Assembly (NCBI GenBank): GCA_903881535.1 | Contig: CAIRTT010000351.1 | Coordinates: 1-33,923 of the forward strand | DNA length: 33,923 nucleotides | Direction: 5' to 3' | DNA from: an uncultured Armatimonadota bacterium | Lineage (GTDB): Bacteria > Armatimonadota > Armatimonadia > Armatimonadales > Armatimonadaceae | In this document: positions 1 through 8,958 of the stretch, in pieces | How the letters are laid out: each line of letters opens with the position of its first letter | How positions within the stretch are numbered: position 1 is the stretch's first letter | Program-made: the position numbers and the translations under genes | The notes under the pieces: model-generated | Seen by the model: only the letters and a program-made list of their open reading frames with translations | Databases searched by the model: none | What the model was told of the DNA's origin: nothing

Positions 1-1268
1 CGGATTGCCGAGCGTGCAAGAAATGTATGAAATGTACAGACACGCGCCACATGCGCATCCCCATAGGTGTCACGGATAAAGGTAAAGACCTCATCCCGGC
101 GGTCACTGGGAAAGTCGACATCGATGTCCGGGGTTTTCCCCTCATACAGAAAGCGCGCAAAAGGAAGTCCACGTGCGATGACATCGACATCGGTGAACCA
201 CAAACAATACGCCACACAGCTATCCGCCGCCGAGCCGCGCCCCGCACAGCGGATTCCACGGGCGCGTGCCCACGAAACAATCCGGTGCACCATTAGGAAG
301 TAGTCTGCAAACCCAAGGGTACAGATGACATCGAGCTCGTGAGCCAGCCGCTTCTCAACAGCTGGTGAAAGCTCTCCTTTATCGGTAATTCCATAGCGCA
401 CCCGTGCCCCTTGCCGGACAAGCGTATGGAGCTCACGCTGCGGATCGCCATCTTTCCAAAGGGGAGTCAGGACCTCGCCGATAGGAAGGACATCAGTGCA
501 GGCATCAGCGATCAGCAATGTATTCCGGCAGGCATCCGGAAATGCGGCAAACTGCTGCTGCATAACTCCCGCTGGCTTCAGCCAGCGCTCGTGGTTAATG
601 GGCGTCAGGCCACGCTGTAAGCCAAGAGGCGTCCCGGATGACATCGCACGCAGCGCCTCGTGCACCACCGCATCCGCCTGTACTCCATAATGCACATTAT
701 TGGTTGCGACCAGCGGGATACCCGTGTGGTTGGAAAGCTGTGCCAGCGTCCGCTGAAGTGGGAGGCTGCCAGGTGTCCAGTCATCCTGCAGCTCGATGAA
801 ATACCACGCACCAAATGCCGCCTGGCAACGTTGCGCCAATACAAGGGCATCCTTGTAATCACGCTGCCGTATTAGGGTTGCCACCCGCCCGCGGGAACAG
901 CCACTCAGACAGACAACACCATCCGCATGGGCTAACAGGCTGTCCCAGCTGCAGCCGGGTGTCCGCCGCCCTCCAAGCGCATGCGCCTGACTCAGCAAAA
1001 TGCACAGATTCGCATACCCGGCACGGGTTCTCGCAAGCAGGGTGACATGACTGCCATCCTCCATGGTCAGCTCGGTGCCAAGAATTGGCCGGATGCCGTA
1101 CTGCCGGCACAGCTGGGTAAAGCGCACCGCTGCACAGACATTGTCATGGTCTGTTAGGGCGAGTGCGGGCATGCCTGCTTCCGCCGCCAGCAGGACCAGC
1201 TGGTCGATCTCTGTTGCGCCATCCAGCCAGCTCCAAGGGCTATGGACATGGAGATGAACAAATCCCAT
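1..1268 (-). CDS. dnaE2: Error-prone DNA polymerase III alpha subunit (DnaE2-like), N-terminal part; truncated by the window edge
   Basis: Minus-strand translation from ATG at 1268: MGFVHLHVHSPWSWLDGATEIDQLVLLAAEAGMPALALTDHDNVCAAVRFTQLC..., a PHP-domain start (HLHVHS, TDHDN), then ...GRGSAADSCVAYCLWFTDVDVIARGLPFARFLYE..DIDVDFPSDRRDEV typical of C-family polymerases. Starts 3 bp after the imuB-like stop. Confidence 0.92.
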   Translation of the reverse strand, partial: MGFVHLHVHSPWSWLDGATEIDQLVLLAAEAGMPALALTDHDNVCAAVRFTQLCRQYGIRPILGTELTMEDGSHVTLLARTRAGYANLCILLSQAHALGGRRTPGCSWDSLLAHADGVVCLSGCSRGRVATLIRQRDYKDALVLAQRCQAAFGAWYFIELQDDWTPGSLPLQRTLAQLSNHTGIPLVATNNVHYGVQADAVVHEALRAMSSGTPLGLQRGLTPINHERWLKPAGVMQQQFAAFPDACRNTLLIADACTDVLPIGEVLTPLWKDGDPQRELHTLVRQGARVRYGITDKGELSPAVEKRLAHELDVICTLGFADYFLMVHRIVSWARARGIRCAGRGSAADSCVAYCLWFTDVDVIARGLPFARFLYEGKTPDIDVDFPSDRRDEVFTFIRDTYGDAHVARVCTFHTFLARSAI

Positions 1269-1271
1269 GGG

Positions 1272-2783
1272 CTAATCGACCATCCCTGTCAAAAACCAAA
1301 GCTCGCCGCGCTGCCTCAGCTCAGCGATGGACCATGGCATGGTTTCCACACGGTAAACGATGTCATCCGTGGGGCCATCAAGGGTGCTTCGCAAAACCTG
1401 CTCCTCCCGCCAGCGGTCGTGAATAAACCGGATGTCATATGCCTGATGTGATGCATATCTGCACGTGCGCTCATAGTGTGCAGGGAGGCCTATCAGGTCA
1501 AGACGGACATCTATCCGCTCCAAAAGCCGCGTGCCAAGAGGAGAAATCCAGCCATCAGATGCTCGTACACTCCCCACACTTCTGCCACTCTGAAGAGCGC
1601 GATGTCCTTGGCGGGCGGTGAGGTAGGCGGCAGCTGAACGGAGGCGCCTGGCCCGCTCGGAGCCAGCACGCACATGGCCATCCGCGAGGCCATCATGGAT
1701 GTCATCCGTGACGCTTGCCGGACTTCCAAACAGGTCAAACAGCGTGCCCTGCGCCGCAGAACCAGCCTCAAGCCGCAGCGCACTCAGCGCAATTCCACTG
1801 AGTGGGCCCAGCGGAGGAAAGCGTGCCCAGAGCCGCCGAGCCGCCCGCAGCAAAGCACCTGCATCTGCAATTGGAGCCTTTAGGGTTGCCTCCTCCCGAT
1901 GCTCTTCGCCATCCTGATCAACCACTACCACTGCCAAACCCTTTGCGAAGACTCCACGTCGCTGCAATGGCTGGCTGATGACCTTTGTAAGCGCATCAAG
2001 GATCTGGATAACCTGCTCCTGAAAGCAACACTCATCCCCGGGAGCAAAGCGTTGCTGCTCAGTAAGCGAATCCGGAGGCCAAAGCGCCTGAACAGGGTTT
2101 GCATCATTGCCGACTGCAAGGTCCGCGAGATGCAGGGCATCCACACGCAGAGATTTCGGAAGACGCTGCGGCGTAACACGGATTACATCCCCAAGCTTTG
2201 TCACCCCCGCCTTACGGAAACGCTCCTGAAGCGCTGGAGACAACCCAAGCGAAATGTCTGAAAGCTCTATATTTCCCAGAGCCAGCCATGCATCCGATGC
2301 CTGTAAAACCGCCGTTGCAAACCTAGCATCTGGAAAGGGACGCTTACACTTGCGCATCGCATGAAATGCCAGCCACTTCGACCGTCCTGCACCTGCACGC
2401 ACCGCACACCCCAGAATCTCTGCAAGGTCAGCTCCAAGCGTTTCAAGCCATGGCTCGACCGGGATGTCATCCAAGTGCAGATAGCAGCGCTCAAGCCCAT
2501 CCGGTTCGACATAACACGACTCAATCGCAAGCCTGTCCCACGCCTGCTCAACCGCTGCACGCACTGCCTGAGGGTCATCTGGATGAACACATAAACCAGG
2601 ACAGAGTGAACGGGCTGCAAGAATTGTCTGACCACTTCGGATACCACTTGCACCTGCCTTGGGGCAGGCTTGATGAACGGTTGTGGTATCGGTTGTGATC
2701 ACCAATGGGGTTTCGGGGGTGATTCCCTGGATACTGCGGGCGATACGCAGACGGATTCCACGCCAGTCGAAGCAAGTAATCAT
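1272..2783 (-). CDS. imuB: ImuB-like Y-family polymerase homolog
   Basis: 503 aa; Y-family architecture, directly upstream of the dnaE2-like gene. The SIDE-motif region reads EPDGLERCYLHL (DGL instead of DE). Has a clamp-binding-like QGTLFDLF and an ImuB-type C-terminus (ELWFLTGMVD). Confidence 0.85.
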   Translation of the reverse strand: MITCFDWRGIRLRIARSIQGITPETPLVITTDTTTVHQACPKAGASGIRSGQTILAARSLCPGLCVHPDDPQAVRAAVEQAWDRLAIESCYVEPDGLERCYLHLDDIPVEPWLETLGADLAEILGCAVRAGAGRSKWLAFHAMRKCKRPFPDARFATAVLQASDAWLALGNIELSDISLGLSPALQERFRKAGVTKLGDVIRVTPQRLPKSLRVDALHLADLAVGNDANPVQALWPPDSLTEQQRFAPGDECCFQEQVIQILDALTKVISQPLQRRGVFAKGLAVVVVDQDGEEHREEATLKAPIADAGALLRAARRLWARFPPLGPLSGIALSALRLEAGSAAQGTLFDLFGSPASVTDDIHDGLADGHVRAGSERARRLRSAAAYLTARQGHRALQSGRSVGSVRASDGWISPLGTRLLERIDVRLDLIGLPAHYERTCRYASHQAYDIRFIHDRWREEQVLRSTLDGPTDDIVYRVETMPWSIAELRQRGELWFLTGMVD

Positions 2784-2801
2784 TAGTGGGGCATTTCCAA
2801 T

Positions 2802-2815
2802 CGAACAGTTGTTTG
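2802..2815. promoter_or_regulatory. Putative LexA (SOS) box, proximal
   Basis: CGAACAGTTGTTTG, close to the Gram-positive-type consensus CGAACRNRYGTTYG, 19 bp upstream of the imuB-like start. Confidence 0.75.
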
Positions 2816-2851
2816 CAGGATTACTATATTAATGGGTTGTAATCCGGAAAT

Positions 2852-2865
2852 CAAACAATTGTTTG
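2852..2865. promoter_or_regulatory. Putative LexA (SOS) box, distal
   Basis: CAAACAATTGTTTG, a perfect 14-bp palindrome of LexA-box type, exactly 50 bp from the proximal box. Confidence 0.7.
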
Positions 2866-2891
2866 CTTGTTTTTCAAACACTGGAAAATGC

Positions 2892-2927
2892 AAAAAAGGG
2901 ATGTCTCCACAGACATCCCTTTCTTTT
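2892..2927 (-). terminator. Intrinsic terminator for the GYF-domain gene (hairpin could act in both directions)
   Basis: 12-bp perfect stem AAAGGGATGTCT/AGACATCCCTTT (2895-2906/2911-2922), CCAC loop, U-rich tracts on both sides. Confidence 0.85.
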
Positions 2928-2953
2928 CAGCACCCTAAAATTCTGGGTAGAAA

Positions 2954-4774
2954 TCAGACATACGGCTCGAATGTATATGTCTCAGCAACGCGTTTTGAGC
3001 GGCGGAAGTAGATATCCCAAGCGCCACAGAAAATCTGCTCCAGGACAACCATGTAGAAAATACGTAGCTGGAAGGCAGACAGGGTCAGCTGGGATGCGGC
3101 ATCCGAGGAGACTGGTAAACCAGGCAGTGCCATCGGGACCGGACCTGCGATGAAAAACAAGGTCATCCAAATCGCCGGGAGGATAAAGCGGCGTAGCTCA
3201 AGGTGACGCTCTGCATAGATACGTCCCTTTTGATCACCCGTCAGAACCTTGTGTCCAACCACAACACCGTAGGAATGGAAGAGGAGCGCTGCCGCAGCCT
3301 CAACCAGATAGGGCACCACACCAGCCGTAATCTTGAATGTGCCTGCAGTTGCAATCTGAATTGCAAAACCATACGTTGCGAGGCTCACAAGTGGGATTGC
3401 ATACAGAAGGCCACCAAAAACTGCGATTCCACCCGTGGGCACGACACGTACATTGGATGACCGCATCCGGCGGTCAGCCAGCCGCGCTTCAATCCGTGAG
3501 CAGACATTGTTAATCTCAACATCTTCGGCACTCCGCTCGGCGGCAGTACGCCGCTCGGTTGGTACGCTTTGCACCGGCGTAACTGGAGGCTGTGACAGCG
3601 TAGCCGCAGGTTGAAATCCTGAAAAACTGGTATCCGCCACCGGATGCTGTAGAGCCGGTGCCGCAACAGGAACAACCGCTGTAGGGACTATGACTGCTTC
3701 CACCACGACCGTGGGCTGCGCAGGTTCAGGCACAACAACGGGATGCTGTACTTCTGCCACAACTTGAACCATTGCCGTTGATGAAGCGACAGGCACAGGT
3801 GTGGACTCAACAGGGGCATCCGTACTAAAGAAAGCTTCCAGACCCACTGGAACCACTGTCTCAAGCACTGGAGCGACAGCTGGTATCGGTTGCGGCTGGG
3901 CGATAGCAACTGGTTCTACCGATGCTTCTACCGATGCTTCCACCGCTGCAGGGACGTGGTTGACAACCGTAACCGGTTGGGCGACAGGCACCACAATCAC
4001 GGGAGGAGTAACCGCTGCTATATTGAGGCTGCTTTCCTCAACAACTTCTGCAACAACTTCTGCAACAACACCTTCGGCGCAGATATCAGCTGCATTCGAA
4101 TCATCGACAGTGGACATTGAGGTCAGAGGAAACTCAGCGGTGACCAGAAAATCTGCCGCAGCATCCTGCTGCAAAATAACATCCAGTGCCACAGCCTCAG
4201 GAGCCGTAGCCTGAAGGTCTGCTTGGGCCTCCGTGACAGTCTCTGAGGATGGCGCCGTTTCAACAACCGCATCTACACACACGTCAACGATGGGCTCATC
4301 GTCTGAGAGGACATTTGCAAAAGGACGCTCCTGATAGTCAACTGCGACTCTCAGAGGAAGGATGGCATCCACGGATGACAACCTGTCCATATCCATATCA
4401 AGGTTTAGAGGCGCGCGTTCGCTTGGCCAGTTTGGAACATCGGGGACGCCCGTTCCACGCGCATGCGGGATATCCGGGCCAACCACACTGTCATCCCATT
4501 GATGCGCAGGATGGGAAGGGACACCGACGGCTTCCAACTCCTGCTGACGCATTCCGTGGGAAACGGCAATAGGGGAATCGTGAACCGTATCAAGCTCTTC
4601 CTCGGCTGAGTTCTGCTCACCTGCAAACATCTGGTCAAGAGGAGTCCCTTCGGACTCTTCCACTTTCCATGCGCGGTCTGTAGCAGAAATGAGGCCGGCG
4701 CTGAGGAGCTCCTGAAGCTGGGATTCCGTAAAGGGTCCCAGTTTTCGATCATTCTTTAGCACAAAATACAGCAT
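2954..4774 (-). CDS. GYF-like domain membrane protein with long Val/Pro/Ala-rich linker
   Basis: 606 aa; N-terminus MLYFVLKNDRKLGPFTESQLQELLSAGLISATDRAWKVEESEGTPLDQMF resembles GYF_2/DUF4339; low-complexity middle; C-terminal hydrophobic segments. Confidence 0.8.
   Translation of the reverse strand: MLYFVLKNDRKLGPFTESQLQELLSAGLISATDRAWKVEESEGTPLDQMFAGEQNSAEEELDTVHDSPIAVSHGMRQQELEAVGVPSHPAHQWDDSVVGPDIPHARGTGVPDVPNWPSERAPLNLDMDMDRLSSVDAILPLRVAVDYQERPFANVLSDDEPIVDVCVDAVVETAPSSETVTEAQADLQATAPEAVALDVILQQDAAADFLVTAEFPLTSMSTVDDSNAADICAEGVVAEVVAEVVEESSLNIAAVTPPVIVVPVAQPVTVVNHVPAAVEASVEASVEPVAIAQPQPIPAVAPVLETVVPVGLEAFFSTDAPVESTPVPVASSTAMVQVVAEVQHPVVVPEPAQPTVVVEAVIVPTAVVPVAAPALQHPVADTSFSGFQPAATLSQPPVTPVQSVPTERRTAAERSAEDVEINNVCSRIEARLADRRMRSSNVRVVPTGGIAVFGGLLYAIPLVSLATYGFAIQIATAGTFKITAGVVPYLVEAAAALLFHSYGVVVGHKVLTGDQKGRIYAERHLELRRFILPAIWMTLFFIAGPVPMALPGLPVSSDAASQLTLSAFQLRIFYMVVLEQIFCGAWDIYFRRSKRVAETYTFEPYV
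3915..3950. repeat. 12-bp tandem repeat (tctaccgatgct) in the linker coding region
   Basis: Two exact units plus one degenerate unit; encodes EASVEASVE. Confidence 0.8.
4039..4071. repeat. 12-bp tandem repeat (caacaacttctg) in the linker coding region
   Basis: Two exact units plus a partial unit; encodes VVAEVVAEVVEE. Confidence 0.8.
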
Positions 4775-4935
4775 TAGAGTTTACTCGTACCGCAGGGTCA
4801 GGCCCTGTTCCGGCACGAAACAAAATGATAACACGTACCGTGCCAAACGAGGGTTGCGAAACACAGTACAATCACCCGTTTTTGGTGATCCTGCGACTAC
4901 TTTTGCGTAAGAACCCTGCATAACACCATAGTCAA

Positions 4936-6093
4936 TCAAGCACCAGACGGTACTTGATGCGCTTCGATCAACCGCACATACATCTGACGTATATGGGACA
5001 CCATTTCTGCGACGCTCGGACGGACTGGGGATGCCAGTGCTTCAGCAGACATCTGGTTGCGTAAAACATCATCCGCCACAAGCCGTAACAAGGCTCCAGC
5101 AAAAGCATCAAGCTCTGGAGGAACCACCAGAGCATCAATATTATTTCTGACAAACTCGGCAGCTCCACCGCCTGTTACCGCTACGCACGGCAGGCCACAG
5201 GACTGCGCTTCGCCAAGGACCAGCCCCTGGGTTTCTGTGTAGCTTGGAAATGCAAACAGATCTGCCATCCCGTAGTAATCCACCAAACGCTCCCGCGAGA
5301 CTGGTCCCACAAAATGTGTCCGCCTGTCCATCCCGAGCTCCGCAGCATACTCTGCCTGTGAGTCGCCATCCGGGCCACCACCAACCATCACCAAATGACA
5401 GTTCTCCGGCAAGCGGGCAAAGCTCTCCAGCAACAACCTGCAGTTCTTTTCCCAGGCAATCCTGCCTACATAAAGCACCACACGGTCATCTGGCAAAATG
5501 CCCATTAGCGTGCGCAGCGCTGCCGCGCGCTCTGCATCCACTACTCCTGGGAGCGAGACGCCTGTCGGATGCACTTCCATCGGGCATGGCATCTGCATTT
5601 CTGTGCGCAGCTGGTGTTCCGTATCCTTGCTGGGCACTGTCAAGAGAGCGCATCCACTGTAAAACTGCGACAGCACAGTCCGCAGCCACCAGCGGCTAAC
5701 AGGGGGTGGGAAGGGTGAGTAGTGGATGTACGAAAAGTACAGCGTGTGAAACGTGGAGACATGCGGCACACCCAAGCGCCGCGCAAGCCTGTGGCCGTAG
5801 AGGCCCAGCCCGAATGGGTGGTGGGAGTGAACGATGTCGACATCGATGTTATCCAACCGATGTGAAAGCGGCCCATATGGAGGGTATGCAAAAGGGTTTC
5901 GTGTGTTCCATGGGCTGACCCAGCTTGGGACACGCTGCACGTAGAGCGGGTCGAGGTCAGCACCAGGCATATCTGGACAGACGATGATGACTTCATCCCC
6001 ACCGGCCATCAGCTCATCCGCAAGCGTACGCACACTCGCCGTCACGCCATTGACAACCGGGTACCAGCTCTCCGTCAGCAGTGCGATTCTCAA
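4936..6093 (-). CDS. Glycosyltransferase family 4 protein (MgtA/UgtP-like)
   Basis: 385 aa; MRIALLTESWYPVVNGVTASVRTLADEL, HSHHPFGLG, VLYVGRIAWEKN, PSYTETQGLVLGEAQSCGLPCVA. Confidence 0.93.
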   Translation of the reverse strand: MRIALLTESWYPVVNGVTASVRTLADELMAGGDEVIIVCPDMPGADLDPLYVQRVPSWVSPWNTRNPFAYPPYGPLSHRLDNIDVDIVHSHHPFGLGLYGHRLARRLGVPHVSTFHTLYFSYIHYSPFPPPVSRWWLRTVLSQFYSGCALLTVPSKDTEHQLRTEMQMPCPMEVHPTGVSLPGVVDAERAAALRTLMGILPDDRVVLYVGRIAWEKNCRLLLESFARLPENCHLVMVGGGPDGDSQAEYAAELGMDRRTHFVGPVSRERLVDYYGMADLFAFPSYTETQGLVLGEAQSCGLPCVAVTGGGAAEFVRNNIDALVVPPELDAFAGALLRLVADDVLRNQMSAEALASPVRPSVAEMVSHIRQMYVRLIEAHQVPSGA

Positions 6094-6476
6094 CGGGCAT
6101 CCTTTATCGCTAGCTGTGCACCCTTTGGAAGATTGTCAAGCACATCCCCGGATGTTTCCAGAATCCCAATCGTTCCGGGCGGAGCCAAATAGACTTTATT
6201 GGGGAGCAGGGGCAGAGATCCAAGGCTGGTATGCGATGCTGAGAGCCAGACACCTGTCATTGGAAAACGCATCCCAACGGTATGCACGCCCACGGATGTT
6301 GGAATCATCACAACCCCATCCCACGTATCCGGAAATGCGTGGCGTCCAATGAGTTGTTGCCACAAGCTTTTACAAACTATCAGGTGTTCCGACCTGCGTG
6401 CACCATCGCACCACAGCTGCTGTATCGCGTTACGTGAGATCGTCCTGCCCCCCACTTTTTCCAAGACGGGTTTCAA
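6090..6476 (-). CDS. DUF192 family protein
   Basis: 128 aa; contains VHTVGMRFPMTGVWLS and APPGTIGILETSGDVLDNL typical of DUF192. 4-bp overlap with the GT4 gene; start codon uncertain. Confidence 0.7.
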   Translation of the reverse strand: MKPVLEKVGGRTISRNAIQQLWCDGARRSEHLIVCKSLWQQLIGRHAFPDTWDGVVMIPTSVGVHTVGMRFPMTGVWLSASHTSLGSLPLLPNKVYLAPPGTIGILETSGDVLDNLPKGAQLAIKDAR

Positions 6477-7101
6477 AAACCCGCATCACATCCGAGACGC
6501 GGAAGCGACGATGCTTCCCGATGGTCCGCCGGTGGACCAGTGTCCCGGCCTTTGTCATCCGCCGAACCGTTGCATCACAGACATCCAGAAGCTGCGCAGC
6601 TTCATCCAATGAAATCTCATTGTCCAGTATTTTGAGGATAGTTTGGTCCCGCGTCGGGTCTGTCGTTGGAGCAACATCCACAAGACGGCCATTCATCTGG
6701 TGGACCAGAATCTGAATATGCCGGGGGACTGCCTGCCAGAGGCGGAGGACATCCTCATATGTTTCGGGGGTTTCAGGTGGAATCGATGCACTATCCGCTT
6801 CAAGTTCGAGAACTCCCTGGCGGATTTTTCCACCTGCGATGGCATCGATAAGTGTCGATGCCGTGATAGCCGGTTGTACCACAGGGCCGCTGGTTACTTG
6901 CTGTGTTTGCTTCACCAGAGCGGGCGATGCAGCAGCGGAAGGGTCATCCAGCTTTGCCTTAGCAAGGCGCTGGGCTTCCTCGATGGGCATTGTCACGCCA
7001 TCCACGATGACATAGCGTCCCCGTGCTGTAGTCTCCCGAGGCGTGCCCGTGGTTACACCACGTGCCTTCAGAAAGTCTTGATATGCATCCATTGCCGGCA
7101 T
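6430..7101 (-). CDS. Excisionase/MerR-type helix-turn-helix DNA-binding protein
   Basis: C-terminus ISLDEAAQLLDVCDATVRRMTKAGTLVHRRTIGKHRRFRVSDVMRVFE is a typical excisionase-family HTH. Confidence 0.8.
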   Translation of the reverse strand: MPAMDAYQDFLKARGVTTGTPRETTARGRYVIVDGVTMPIEEAQRLAKAKLDDPSAAASPALVKQTQQVTSGPVVQPAITASTLIDAIAGGKIRQGVLELEADSASIPPETPETYEDVLRLWQAVPRHIQILVHQMNGRLVDVAPTTDPTRDQTILKILDNEISLDEAAQLLDVCDATVRRMTKAGTLVHRRTIGKHRRFRVSDVMRVFETRLGKSGGQDDLT

Positions 7102-7138
7102 GTTTTAGGTACCCGTGTCTCCGGATGATTCTACGCCA

Positions 7139-8188
7139 TCACGCCGCGTCAGGCAGAATCAGCATCGCATCCCCAAAGCTTAGAAACCGATAGTCATTTG
7201 CGAGGGCGGCTTCGTACGCGGAATGCAGGCCATCGATGCCAAGGAGGGTTGCGACCAGTAGCAGGAGCGTAGAGCCAGGCTGATGGAAGTTTGTGAGGAG
7301 GCCATCCACACTATGGATTTTCTGACCAGGATAAATATAGATGTTTGTGTCGCCATCGAAGGGAGCAACCCGGACGCCATCCGGGGCATTCCGTGCCGCC
7401 GTTTCAAGCGCTCGCAGACTGGTGGTCCCGATCGCAATCACGCGTCCGGTACATGCATTGACTTTGTCTGCGGTTTCCTGAGTCACGTGGATGTATTCGG
7501 CGTGCATCGGGTGTTTGGTGATGTCATCCGTGCACTTGATCGGCCGGAAGGTCCCGAGTCCAACGGAGAGGAGTACGCGTGTGGTTTCGATGCCATTTGC
7601 TGCGAGAGTGTCAAGGAGGTCTGCAGTAAAGTGCAATCCTGCGGTGGGGGCTGCGGCGCTTCCGGGGACCCGGTTGTAGACCGTTTGATAGCGCTCACGG
7701 TCATCGAGATGTTCGTGGATGTACGGTGGGAGCGGGACGCGGCCTTGCGTTTCCAGAATTTGGCGTGTTTTGTCCGGATCGCCTTGAAAGTGGAGTACCC
7801 GGATACCTTCTGTGAGGATATCGCCGACGGTGCAGGTGAGGTTGGTATCGGCGAAGTGGAGTGTGTCTCCGGGGCGAGCAGCCTTCCCTGGGCGTACGAG
7901 GGCTTCGTAGGCGGCTGGCCCGCCGGGGAGGTGGGGCCCAAGAACAAGCGCTTCCCGGTAGCCGCCGCCGGGACCTTCCCCGATAAGGCGCACAGCACTC
8001 ACACGGGTTTCATTGATGACCAGGAGGTCTCCGGGTTTCAGGAGATCTGTGATCTGGTGGAAGATGATGTGGGAGTGGGAGCCACTGCGCGGGTTGACGT
8101 GCAAAAGCCGCGCGGAGTCGCGCGGCTCAAGCGGTGTCTGCGCGATGCGGTCATCCGGGAGGATGTAATTAAACGCATCTAGTCGCAT
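7139..8188 (-). CDS. queA: S-adenosylmethionine:tRNA ribosyltransferase-isomerase
   Basis: 349 aa; MRLDAFNYILPDDRIAQTPLEPRDSARLL, PTAGLHFT, GLGTFRPI, GTTSLRALE, TNFHQPGSTLLLLV. Confidence 0.98.
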   Translation of the reverse strand: MRLDAFNYILPDDRIAQTPLEPRDSARLLHVNPRSGSHSHIIFHQITDLLKPGDLLVINETRVSAVRLIGEGPGGGYREALVLGPHLPGGPAAYEALVRPGKAARPGDTLHFADTNLTCTVGDILTEGIRVLHFQGDPDKTRQILETQGRVPLPPYIHEHLDDRERYQTVYNRVPGSAAAPTAGLHFTADLLDTLAANGIETTRVLLSVGLGTFRPIKCTDDITKHPMHAEYIHVTQETADKVNACTGRVIAIGTTSLRALETAARNAPDGVRVAPFDGDTNIYIYPGQKIHSVDGLLTNFHQPGSTLLLLVATLLGIDGLHSAYEAALANDYRFLSFGDAMLILPDAA

Positions 8189-8191
8189 AAG

Positions 8192-8608
8192 TTAGGCCAG
8201 GAGCTCACCTTCGGAGAACCAGAGAGCCATTTCCTCTGCAGCGGTTTCAGGAGCATCTGAACCGTGGATGAGGTTGCTCATCATGTCACAGGTGTAGTCA
8301 CCACGAATGGTTCCAGGGGTGGCATTTGTCGGCTTTGTAGCGCCAATCATCTGGCGGCAAAGAGCGATAGCATCATTGCCTTCCCAGACCATTGCGACAA
8401 CAGGGCCGCTGGTGACAAAGTCCACGAGCTCACCAAAAAATGGCTTGTCAGAGTGCACAGCGTAGTGTGCTTCTGCGGTCTCACGGGTCGGGACGACCAG
8501 CTTGAGAGCAACTAACCGCAGGCCGCGGTTTTCAAAGCGGCGGATGATTTCGCCGGAGAGCCGACGGGCAACACCGTCGGGCTTAACCATAATGTATGTG
8601 CGTTCCAT
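8192..8608 (-). CDS. ndk: Nucleoside diphosphate kinase
   Basis: From ATG at 8608: [36 protein letters not shown]...; active-site [15 protein letters not shown]. The longer ORF (8650) adds an unlikely N-terminal extension. Confidence 0.97.
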   Translation of the reverse strand: MERTYIMVKPDGVARRLSGEIIRRFENRGLRLVALKLVVPTRETAEAHYAVHSDKPFFGELVDFVTSGPVVAMVWEGNDAIALCRQMIGATKPTNATPGTIRGDYTCDMMSNLIHGSDAPETAAEEMALWFSEGELLA

Positions 8609-8712
8609 TGTTTGTGCGCTTCCTCGAATATCGCCGCTTGGTCGCGGCAAACCGGGAAAGTTTACCGCGCCTTCAGGGAGTTTTTACATCCCCAAAGGCG
8701 CGGCATGCACAA

Positions 8713-8958
8713 TTACTTACCGGTGACTTTCTTGAAGATCTTGTCTTGATCCTTCTTGACACCCTCGACACAGCCCTGGCAGCAGACCTTGACGGACTTG
8801 CCGGCATATGCCTTGTTCTTACCGCTGTACTTGACAGCGATTGGATTCTTGCCAAGTGCTTCACCCATGACTGGACATGTGGTCTGCGCCTTGGTTTGTG
8901 CCATTGCGATTGCTGCGAAAGCGGCTGTAACTGCGACAGCCAACATAATCTTGTTCAT
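8713..8958 (-). CDS. Small secreted Cys-motif protein (putative metal-binding, YHS/TRASH-like)
   Basis: 81 aa; signal peptide MNKIMLAVAVTAAFAAIAMAQ, then TCPVMGEALGKNPIAVKYSGKNKAYAGKSVKVCCQGCVEGVKKD. SD GGAGGAG upstream. Confidence 0.75.
   Translation of the reverse strand: MNKIMLAVAVTAAFAAIAMAQTKAQTTCPVMGEALGKNPIAVKYSGKNKAYAGKSVKVCCQGCVEGVKKDQDKIFKKVTGK

Noticed and set aside
3915-4071. Possible CRISPR-like or regulatory repeats
   Set aside because: 12-bp units are in-frame tandem duplications with no spacers, inside a coding linker.
3801-4214. 137-aa Ser/Thr/Ala-rich plus-strand ORF with STDASTDAST repeats
   Set aside because: It is the reverse strand of the low-complexity linker of the GYF-domain protein; the repetitive composition is inherited from that linker.
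7283-8182. 299-aa plus-strand ORF opposite queA
   Set aside because: Fully antisense to clear queA; no domain, Cys-rich random-looking composition.
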